A stretch of DNA of 64,000 nt from Chaunax sp. Z400 (taxonomy: Eukaryota; Chordata; Actinopteri; Lophiiformes; Chaunacidae), in the NCBI GenBank assembly GCA_037577475.1, contig CM075183.1, forward strand, positions 20,351,781-20,415,780, given 5' to 3'. Position numbers and translations under genes: made by a program. Below the pieces are notes generated by a model, which saw nothing but the letters and a program-made list of their open reading frames with translations, was not told the DNA's origin and searched no databases. This document shows, piece by piece, positions 54,811 through 64,000 of this stretch; positions within the stretch are counted from its first letter, which is position 1, and each line of letters begins with the position of its first letter.

Positions 54811-57800
54811 CACAATAATAATAACAATAATAATGCATTTTATTTACTTCTTTTAAGACACTCAAGGACACCTAACAAAAATATAGAATAAAATCAAACA
54901 TTCAGTTCAAAAAATCAATCATGTATCGAAATAAGTGATAAATCAATAAATCAATAAACACAGATGCTGCTGGGAATGTTGCCAGCTTTTATAAATATAG
55001 TTTAAAACTTGACTCTTGAGCGCTGCTCTGTTCATCCTGCTCATTAAACAAACCAGTGGCAGGTTAATTCCATGTTTACGCTGTTCATGCTCCCCAGCTG
55101 ATGTTAACATTAGGCTACGCTAATGGCTCCTCCAGTGTTACAGTCTAAAGTGTATTTTAAATATTAGCGTTAGCGTCATATGTCTCGTTGGCTCTAGCGA
55201 CTGAGATCCAATCATAACTCTTGTTCTTGTATTTCACCATTAAAGCCGTCTCATGCTAACGTCTTGCTCGCCGGTTGAATTGTCAAACTGTCCAAACATT
55301 TTGCGGTCAGACGTAAAGTTTGTTCTATTAACACTTAGCCCAGAATAAGTCATCTATCGGAGTAATAATCCCCGCGGTGAAACAAACACATGCTGCAGAA
55401 CCCAGATGCTCCTGCAGAAGGAGAGGATGTTTACCAGCAGAACCTCCAATCCACCTGCTTACAATAAAACCATCTCATGTCGCTTTTGGCTCAGTCGTTT
55501 GTTGGCTGCCGAGACTAAATGAGACAATTAAAAGACAACAAAATGAAAGAGTTTCTGCTTTTTTTTATACCACAGGTCATTTATGGGGAATCCTACATCC
55601 TATTTTCCTATTTTAGGGTATCCTAAAATACTTTTTCTCACCCGCTTAGCTTTTACTCATGAAGTTTTTCCATTAGAGGCGGTGGAATTGTTGTCTCACG
55701 GTGTGTCAGACCTTTGTCAGCACTGTTGCAAATCAATGAGCAGAACTGCCTCATCGCATTTCATATGGTTTTAGCATCACTGCAGTAAAATACCTTGAAT
55801 TTTCATGTATTTCCTTTGTGTGTTGGATTAAAAATATCAGTGTTTCCTACCTACCATTCATTTGGAGGGGTCACCTCTGTTTTGCACAATTTATTTAATG
55901 CCACAAGATTTACGTCTAAACGTTAGCGTGCAGCGCTAACACAAGATTTAGCATAGCCTCGATGTAGCCAAGCCAAAAGGAGTGTGATCAGCGTGATGTG
56001 TTCAGACCAGAGCTTCAGTGTTTTCAGTTTTCAGTTCCATCACCGTAAATGTTTCCTCCTCCATATTGTCTCGTTTCACAAGTTGAAACACGATAGTCGC
56101 CGAAACGTTTTGGCAGGAACGACTTTCCTCGAGGTTTTCTTTGTGCCAGTCGTTTCTTTAACTGTTGTTAGTCTGTAATTAATGACTGATTTACGCCTAA
56201 GTACACGTTTCATCTCCTCCATTGCTGACACTGCGTTCTGTCTGCGCTCCTGTCTGGACAGCGGCTCTTTTCTTTTATCTGTGTCGACTGCAGATGCATC
56301 ATCTCGGGGATCATTTTCATGGCCGTTGGATGACATCATTGAGGTGGGGTGAAGCGGCCTGTTGCTGGTTGTTTGTGCCCGTTTTGCCGGTGGGCAGCCG
56401 GACGCCTTTATTGGCACGTTGAGGCGTAAGGAGGTTCGTTCTAAGTGTGTCTTTGTCTGAGCTGAACGGTGGAGGATGATTAATGTCTGATATAAGATCT
56501 TTAATTTAAGATCTATTTCTTTTAGATTTATTTAAGATCTTTATTCTGACACCAGCAGACCAATGCAACGGTTACTATGGTTACTGACCCTGTAAGCATC
56601 TTACAGGTGACACACTGGGTCGATTTTCATGTCACCGTCCTGCACTGAGTGGATTTATGAGAGAAACCAAACCGTTACAGGAAGCTCATCTTGAAGATGT
56701 CAGAATGCACTTTGGCTCAGCATCGGAATACCAGAATAGGGGGGGTTGCCAGATCATGGGATCCCCCTATCAGGTCATGATATTACAGTTGCATCCAAAA
56801 TGATTTGTCTGCTCCCATTATTTCGTAACAATAATGTAACTTTGACTAAGATTGATGCAGATTTCATGTTAAATCTGATGGATTAAAAGTCTCTAAATTC
56901 TGACTCTGGGTGGGAAAAAAAAAACGCATCAAAAAAGCTGAAAAACAGAAAAGTTTAAAAGTACCCAAAAAACATTAAAATCTCAGGTGAGATCGAACAG
57001 GAATGAATTAAAACTGACTGATATTGGGAGTAATTGTCGCTTTTTTTGTAGCTACAGTTAACATAAAGCCCTCCTTGTATATGAAGTCTGTCTGCAATCA
57101 ACAGCAGCGGCTTTACTTCATTTACGTTTGCAGCCTTCGGCCGTCGCAGCCTTCGCTCCACGTCCTGTTTGGGTCGCTTCTAGCGTCACTAATTTCCGCT
57201 GTCTGGCCAAGTTATAGATGAGCTCCCTCCAGCTGGGTGGCCCGGTCACAGACTGAAATGCACATGAGATTGTGTACAAGTACACAAAGCGTGCACGGGC
57301 CGCAGACACACACACACAGAGCGCGGAATAAACACACGTAAAGGAGGAATGCTGGAGGCCCAAACACAGCTGGTGAGTCTCCTGCGGTGGATGTCAGGGT
57401 CACAGATGGACCAGAGAGAGGGGAGACGATGAGAGGGAGGAACGAGGAAGAGGTAGAGAGGGTGAGAAAAGGAGGACGACGAGAAGAAAACAAGGATGTG
57501 AGTGGAGGATGTTCCTTCTCTTATCGCCACGTTGTCTTTATTTGCATAAACGTCTCATTCCTCTGGTTCCTCCCCCTTGAAATCCCTCCTCAGAATTGGG
57601 TTCAGATGAAGGTGAAGAAGAAGAGGGTGAAGATCCAGATCCATTTGTCTGTCTGTCACTCAGCGGCTGTCAGTCAGGTTTTGTTGTTGCACACTGTCAG
57701 GTGATTCATTGCTTTGGCAGTCTTGACCGACATGTGTCGGAGTAAACGCTGCGCTCCCATTGGTTGTCAGCATGCAATGACATACTGATTGACAGGTTGT

Positions 57801-58984
57801 GGATTTAACAGATTCCTGCAGCACTTTGTAAGGAAAGCAAGGAGGGTCAATTCTGGGATCCAAGGCTGTATGATCATCACTGCTAACTCCATATGTTGAC
57901 TTCTGTTGCATTTGACTTGATCTCTGCCTGTGTGGCAAAGAGACTTTTCCACGTTTGACATAAACACACAGAGCAAATCGATGGAGAATCGAATAGTTGT
58001 TGAAATTATTTGTATTATTAATTATTAAAACCCAGAAATTCCCTGAGGGTTTTGCTGCTTTACTTGACTTTAAATGTACTTTAAGCTGTTAGTGAAACAA
58101 AAATGAGCAACATGAAAAAATGAGCTCCAAATTCTCAAGGCCATTTTCACAGTTTTATAAATGAAATTATTTGAGGGATAATTCTATATTTGAGGGAAAA
58201 CACTTACTTTTCTTTTTTTTTCTTTATCGTGAGCATGAAGCTGTGGCCTGTTGATAGTTAGTTTTTGCTATTTTTTAACAATTTTACCCCAAATAATCCT
58301 GAAATCATGGCTGTATGATCTTTTTAATTGATTTTTTTTTCTTCTTTTTTTTTACTTTTCACATTTTTACAGTTGGAACTTTCCAGCGGAGAAAGAGCCT
58401 TTAGAGGAATGTAGCTCCTGTAAGGTTGTGTTGTTGTTTTTTAAAAATCTCTTATTGCTGTAATTAGCCTCGTCTTAATGGTTCTTAAGGGACTTTTAGA
58501 TCCTAGTTTAGTTCCTGAATTTGCTTCCAAGGAGTGAAAAGTGTCTGAAACTACTTCAGTCAGAAAGATCCCTCCTTGTATTTCCAAGAATGTGCAACTA
58601 TTCCAAGTTACAAGTGAATTAAAACAACAAATCAAGTCATTCAATATGTGTTTCAAGACCTAGATAATGAAAAAAGCCAGTTTCATGCACTTACTAGTTT
58701 TTAACAACACAATTCTGGCACTCCAGCCCCCCCTCATCTGACTCTTAAGTAAACCGCCATCGTGTAAATGAGAGGAATTCTGTAACAAATGAAGCGTTTA
58801 AAGCTTTATCTCACTTCTTCTTTTAAAAACAAACTGTCAGACCTGTCGCATCACGCTCTCAGCCTGACTTCACAAAAAATGTGTATCATACTTCGGGGCT
58901 GCCTTAGACTCAACCTCCATCCGGATAACATCAGCAGACCTTTCAGGAATGAACAGGCATGTCCAGACGTCGGCCGCTGTGCCG
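53189..58984. other. No gene seen
   Basis: About 5.8 kb of unique intron containing a (TTA)n tract (54774-54806). The minus-strand frame at 56417-56076 is Lys/Arg-rich but has no recognisable domain or splice support. Confidence 0.45.
54774..54806. repeat. (TTA)n microsatellite
   Basis: About 11 TTA units, followed by an imperfect AATAAT stretch. Confidence 0.95.
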
Positions 58985-59131
58985 CGAGCTGCAGATCTCC
59001 TGAGGAGCTGCAGATCTCCTGCAGATCTCCTGAGGAGCTGCAGATCTCCTGCAGATCTCCTGAGGAGCTGCAGATCTCCTGAGGAGCTGCAGATCTCCTG
59101 AGGAGCTGCAGATCTCCTGAGGAGCTGCAGG
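58985..59131. repeat. 19-bp minisatellite with nested 11-bp units (CTGCAGATCTCCTGAGGAG)
   Basis: Units of CTGCAGATCTCCTGAGGAG repeat in tandem. In two places an 11-bp short form (CAGATCTCCTG) is followed directly by the next full unit, giving 30-base composites. Each unit holds the palindromes CTGCAG and AGATCT and the near-palindrome CTCCTGAGGAG. It is open in frames on both strands. Confidence 0.96.
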
Positions 59132-59729
59132 TTTGAGCTGCCAGGCATCACAGACGGCTTCTTTTTTTTTTAAATCCTCAATTTAACGTAGGTACAGGAA
59201 AGTGTTTGGACAGTAAAGTATGAGCAAACAGCTCCGCATTGATTGGCTGTGTAATGACAGAACGGGAGGAAGAATGAACTCAGTGTTGGATTCATGCAGA
59301 CAATGGGGAAAGTGCCTGTTCCGTCACGTTATGTCAGTTAGTGATGCAAATTATGAGCATTGTGCGTTTTCTCTTTGAGTGGTACGTGTCTAATCCTGCA
59401 GCAGCTTTACATTCCTTTAACTTAATCTCTGTGGCTCTCACCTGAACATAAAGGGTCACTTCAGCCAAATTACAAAGCATGTTTTTGGGGGGTTTTTTCA
59501 TTTAAAGTGTCAGGCAGTGACACGTTACAGCGATGTAGTGATTGGACCAAGAGCAGACATATGTTTATGTGACATAGCCCGTTAGTGGCCCATAGTGATC
59601 GGGGGTTTGTCTAAACCTGGTAACCCTCTCTAAAGCGTTGATTTAGCATAAATGCTAAGTGTTATGTTATTATGCAAGATGTAGTCTTTCTTTTTTCTGG
59701 TAAAAAAATATCAAAGTAACACCAGAAAA
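59132..59729. other. No gene seen
   Basis: Unique intron sequence. Confidence 0.45.
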
Positions 59730-60002
59730 CAATAATTATGTTCATTATAAATGGAATAATTCCTCCAAAAATATCATAATCGTGGCAAATAGACCATCAG
59801 ACCAGTCTTGATTTTCACCGAGGGTGTAAACAAGTTAAATAAAACACCCAAAATGTATAAAAAATGTATTTTGTGTGTTCAGACGTCATGTGTGAACAAA
59901 GTCATGGAACCTGATGACAAACAGATGAAATTAACTACATTTTTTTAGAGAGAAAACTTTTAAATTGGTCACATTTGACCGAAACACAACAGGAGGGGTT
60001 AA
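59730..60002 (+). mobile_element. piggyBac-like MITE, right two-thirds, copy C, with TTAA target
   Basis: The right end TTTGACCGAAACACAACAGG then AGGGG is followed by TTAA at 59999-60002, the piggyBac target site. The inverted repeat mirrors the left end of copy B (CCCTCCTGTTGTGTTT). About 59861-59998 aligns with copy A and 59818-59850 with copy B. The left boundary is not clear. Confidence 0.72.
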
Positions 60003-60939
60003 ATAAATTACTTTTAACTTCCTGTCTATCTCCAAATCAAGTAACATGACATCATGATGCTTCATCCTTTCCCCTAAAGGGATGAAGGTCTATTACAATA
60101 TTTACATATTTCCTGGAAAAAAAATACAATATTTAATGCAACCCTAACTTTTCCTTCTGCTGCACTTTCACAATAAGAGCATTTAACTTGCGAAACATGA
60201 AGTAAACTCGTAATAAATATATACAAAATAAAGCTGCATCATACAATTCAAACTGTTTGCTTCTGTCATGCAGCCAACAAGCCAATCAGATTACTCTGGT
60301 GCATTTAATGACCTCTGAACCTTCGGCAGCCCTCTAAACAAACAAAAACACCAAACAAGACAGAAATGACTCATATTTGCTAACTACTCTTATAGTGTTA
60401 AAGGGTTTCATCTCACCTGGTTTGTGTGTCTGTCTCGGGTTTATTGTTAGCATTAAGTTGAAGTCTAGGGACTGAGGAATGGACTGTGAACTATAGAAGT
60501 ATATTCCTGTACCTACACGTCTAAAGGCTCACGTGTCCCATGTGTGTTTATTTACCTTTAATGGTTCTTTATTGTTCACATTTTTCCCCTCCTCTGTAAC
60601 GCTGCATCACACATCGCTCATGGCGTTAGCTTAGCGTGTGTTTGCTCATATCATCTGAGCGAGAAACGAGCGCCCGTCTCCGCCCTGCTCAGGAAGAGGC
60701 TGGATTAAGTTCCACGACGTGATTGGACAATACCTGAGAAGGTGTTTGTGCCTCAACAAAAGGAGGATAATAAATCCAAAGAGAGAACTTTTTAAATCAT
60801 TCATTGTCACTGTCCTTTTATTCTAAAGCACTTTGTTGATCTATTTTAGCTCTAAATGCTCCAAATCACTTGTTTGCCTCTATTTTTAGCTTCTTCTTTA
60901 GCCTCTTTGCCAAAACTTGAGCTGCTATCTCTCTCTCTC
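60003..60939. other. No gene seen
   Basis: Unique AT-rich intron sequence. Confidence 0.45.
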
Positions 60940-61210
60940 CCTCCTAATTTTCTCTCGCTCTCCCCCCCTTCCTTTCTCCCTCCATTAGCCCAAATGTTGC
61001 CGTTTCCCTGCTCTCTCTCTTTCTCTCTCTCCCTCTCTCTTGCCCTCCTTCTGTCACTGTGATTAGAGGAGTTGAGGAGATCAGAGGGAAGAAAGCAGGA
61101 CCAGCACCGCTGACCTTTACCCTCCTTCTCTCTCTCTCTCTCTCTCTCTCTCCTGTCTGTGCCAAGCTCGCTCTCTCCTCACCGAGTGTTTTCCTCTCTC
61201 TCTCTTTTCC
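60940..61210. repeat. Pyrimidine-rich (TC)n region
   Basis: TC and CCT runs at 60930-61050 and a purer (TC)n at 61126-61152, with serine/leucine-rich spurious frames. Confidence 0.88.
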
Positions 61211-61390
61211 TCCACCACCACATTTTTTGTGTCTGCAGCTCACTGACTCACTCAGGCAGGTGGTGGTAGAAGTAGTTGTAGAAGTGCATCCACCAGTTTC
61301 CATGCGATATCCTCACCTTGTAATATTCTGTGTTATTATATAGACTTTTCAATATATCCTTTAAAAGAAATAGGACAGCAGATATTTCCT

Positions 61391-61530
61391 TTATGAGCTG
61401 GTGGAGACCAAAAACAGAGCTAAAAGGAGCGATTACTACGTCCTCCAAGGAGGTTATGTTATCATGGTGTCTGTTTGTTTGTTTGCATCAAAATATGTAT
61501 TTTTAGGGGGTGATTTTTTTATTTAGCTAC
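61391..61530 (+). mobile_element. Two abutting dispersed-repeat fragments
   Basis: 61391-61430 carries the core shared with 15262-15297. At 61441, CCTCCAAGGAGGTTATGTT followed by a TTTG run begins what I recall as the 5' part of the family whose later part is seen at 33723 and 35722. The two families meet directly here. Confidence 0.5.
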
Positions 61531-63035
61531 TGTATGTTTAGAGCTAAACAGATAAGTGTAGGATTGTGAAGGTAAATAGGCTAATGTTTGCTAAAATGTT
61601 CTCCGTATCTGAGAAATGTGTTTACAGCAACAACAACAACAAAAACTGAATTATTACAGATTTGAAGTTGTTGAAAGCTGATCTTTAATGCATCATATGA
61701 GTCAAATATTGATGTGAATATTTGTCAGACGCCTCCATGTGACTCGAGTCTTTCCCAGACTCACCACTCAGCTGACGATCACTTACAGGGGTCCCAGAGG
61801 GTCCTCGACCTCCATTATTTTGGATATTAACGCTCACAGACGGTGGTCTTATGAACTAATACACTCCCTCACCTCCTCACCTAAACCTCTCCTCTGAATC
61901 CCCATCACCCCCCCCCCCAGTCAACACCCTTTTTGTCCCTCATGTCCCCATCTCCTTTATGTCTCTCCACCCCGCCAGCACCCTTTCATCCACTAATCAT
62001 ATTGAAATGCCAGCCATGACCTTTGAGTTTGGCCCCCAAAGAGACCCCCGGACCACAGACTCATAGGAGACGTTTGCTCCCATGTTCACATGGAGGTGAT
62101 AATTAACTATTACACAAAGTTTAGAGTCACACACACACAGAAACAGACAGATATACAGAGGAGAAGTAGAAAAACGCTCCGTCCTGACCTTGTTGTCCAT
62201 CACCTCCCACCTAGAGACCCAACAAGTGAATAGGTGCCATGTGGTGTTTTGAAGTTTTAAGAGCCTCACATATATGAGCTCACGCCACTCAAATGTCAGC
62301 TTATAAAAGCTCTGTCTGCTTTATAAACTCTATAAAGCGCTGCGTGATGTGTGTTAGATATCTCAGGAATGCACCTAAACGTTAATCTGGAGTTCACTTG
62401 GAGTTTATGAGCCACAAATGTTGTGTGATGATGATGCTGAGTTTGTTTGCTGAACACAAGACGGGTTAGAATAGATGCAAAAATCCTTTTCCTGAAGATG
62501 AAACCTGTGTGATGGCATTTTATAGGAAAAAATATGATGAAAATATGAAAAAGATTAAAATCACAATCTGGTTTCTTGACAAAAAATAAACAAAAAATTT
62601 CTCATAAATTTGGGATTTTAATCTCATAAAATTCCTGAGCTTTTTCTCACAAATTCATGCCTTTAATATTAGATTCCTCCCTTGGCTCCTTAATTTTTGT
62701 TTTTACCTAAGCCTCTCACTCCTGGTTGCCCTGCCTGAGAAAACAATGTCCCAAAGGTCAAGTAACATTAAGAAAAGATTTATTTAAAAGATCAGTTAAT
62801 TCATTTTTGGTTCGGGTTTCATACACTTCTTGTAATAAAACATTAAAAATGCTCATCAGATCAGGGAGCCTTCGAGAAAATCTTGTCAGATTTGGTCTAA
62901 TTTGTGTCTAATTGTCTAAATAAGTGTGACCACAATTCTCCAACGTGAACGGGGAGAAACGCCAGAATGTCTGATATCGACTGCATATATGTGAAAATGT
63001 CGTTCGTAACCTCTGCCTCGTTTTTGTTTCTGCAG
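61531..63035. other. No gene seen up to exon 3
   Basis: Unique intron sequence with a C run (61907-61919) and weak degenerate CTCATAAATTT-type repeats at 62580-62670. It ends in the polypyrimidine tract and acceptor of exon 3. Confidence 0.5.
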
Positions 63036-63113
63036 GGTACCAGCTTTGACGAGCCGTGTGCAGGCCTGGACTGTAGCAGAGGATGCAAGTGCAACCCGGA
63101 GAAAGGCAGCAGG
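63036..63113 (+). CDS. col4a6: Exon 3: cysteine-rich N-terminus of an even-numbered type IV collagen chain
   Basis: This 78-base exon has acceptor GTTTCTGCAG ending 63035 and donor AGG, then GTGAGT at 63114; both ends are phase 0. Its 26 codons include FDEPCAGLDC, SRGCKC and PEKGSR. This is the conserved start of alpha-2, -4 and -6(IV) chains (pattern CGGRDCS..C.C.PEKG.R in known members), with four cysteines that take part in N-terminal (7S) cross-linking of collagen IV tetramers. The Gly-X-Y repeat should begin in the next exon, which is not visible before 64000. Departures from the usual pattern are A-G-L where G-G-R is common, and Asn before PEKG. This exon anchors the whole gene call. 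It clearly belongs to the alpha-2/4/6 group; the choice of alpha-6 over alpha-2 or -4 is inference from gene layout. Confidence 0.88.
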
Positions 63114-64000
63114 GTGAGTCGCGTCTCTTCTGCATGAACTTGCAGGACGGACTTTCATGGCAATGGCTTCATACTGGGCTGCAAACCTGCCCAGTGTGTG
63201 CTGGTTATTGACTGGTGAATAGAACCATGTCATCTGCAAAGAGCAAAACACCCACCTCCCAAACCGGTCACTCTCTGAACCTGAAACATAATCCTGCTGA
63301 AACAAATGTTCCCAGTGACCCAGTTCTCCCCTAAAACTGCAATATTTACCTCTGAGATGTAATGGAGTAGAAGTATAGAGTCGTATTACAAGCCTTCTAC
63401 CTGTCAGCTGTTTGCGATACAGTACTGACTAATAGGCAGCTCCGTTTTTTGATTTATGAATTAAAGTGACAGTTAAGAGGAAAGTTTTCTGAGTGTTTTA
63501 TATGTCAGTATATACCTGCTGCCTTCATAAACATTCCTCGACATTAACTAGAACCCATAAATGCTTCAGCATCATCAGGTCGGAGCCGTTAAGGCTGTAA
63601 AGCCACAGAAAGAGCTTCAGACCGGCGATGATGTCTGTATAATAATTTTACCGCCACACACATCTTCTATATTTCTCCCTCGGGGTTCGAACCGTGTTCT
63701 ACTTTTTAATAAAATGATGACACAAAAAAATCCTGCGTTTGTGTAAAAGCCACCTTCAGGGGAGACCTGTGTGTTCACCTCTGGCTCAAAGCAGACTGAC
63801 TGCAGCTCGGTCTCTTTCAGCCTGCATCCAAACAACAATTACCGTCTGACTCAGAAGCCTACACTTACTGCCTGCCCTGCTATACGCCGGTCTAGCTAAA
63901 TAACACGGTGACGACGGCCACATTACACCCATGTACCTGTAGGTAAATGATATAGCTCAGGTAATATCCCTACCTCTGTAACCCTCGACCTAAATGACAC
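63114..64000 (+). other. Start of intron 3 of the col4a6-like gene
   Basis: It begins with donor GTGAGT. No Gly-X-Y-coding exon is seen before the window ends, so the collagenous domain starts beyond 64000. Confidence 0.65.

Noticed and set aside
56076..56417. 113-codon Lys/Arg-rich minus-strand ORF
   Set aside because: The frame opens with GTG; from its first ATG it is about 88 codons. No recognised motif, no splice support and no supporting neighbours.
63680..63700. GGTTCGAACC, a tRNA B-box-like word
   Set aside because: No A box or cloverleaf at the expected upstream distance on either strand.

Overview
The window is vertebrate nuclear DNA, most likely from a teleost and probably a percomorph. 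Evidence for this: very short exons with consensus GT/AG splice sites inside huge introns, long (GT)n/(CA)n tracts, interspersed repeats of kinds common in teleosts, and no operon-like ORF packing. Nearly all long ORFs are translations of dinucleotide or trinucleotide repeats, or chance frames. I find only two protein-coding genes, and only their 5' ends.

The two genes lie head to head. On the minus strand, 5716-5630 is a signal-peptide exon of 29 codons ending at a GTAAGT donor. On the plus strand, short coding exons at 8229-8239, 8403-8448 and 63036-63113 splice in phase into a 19-residue signal peptide followed by the cysteine-rich N-terminus of an even-numbered type IV collagen chain (FDEPCAGLDC, then PEKGSR). 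Type IV collagen genes occur as divergent pairs (A1/A2, A3/A4, A5/A6). The split signal peptide with a very short coding first exon, followed by a very large intron, fits col4a6 best; the minus-strand partner would then be col4a5. Both chains are secreted basement-membrane proteins that assemble into one network. The collagenous Gly-X-Y exons of both genes lie outside the window.

Layout: 1-5629 is the start of intron 1 of the minus-strand gene, with GT/CA/GA tracts and a repeat fragment. 5717-8119 is the shared upstream region: GC-rich at both ends, AT-rich in the middle, with a TATA-like motif and a probable noncoding exon on the plus side. 8240-8402 is plus-gene intron 1. 8449-63035 is plus-gene intron 2, about 54.6 kb, with no convincing nested gene. 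It holds many microsatellites, two minisatellites (12 bp and 19 bp units), a hAT-like MITE with a perfect 8-bp target duplication, three relatives of a piggyBac-like MITE, a MITE with AACACTTTA-type ends, a tRNA-derived pseudogene, and fragments of dispersed repeats. 63114-64000 is the start of plus-gene intron 3.

I see no sign of a novel multi-gene system. The most informative content is the divergent collagen pair with its tiny exons, its giant intron and a possible uORF, followed by the mobile-element remnants.
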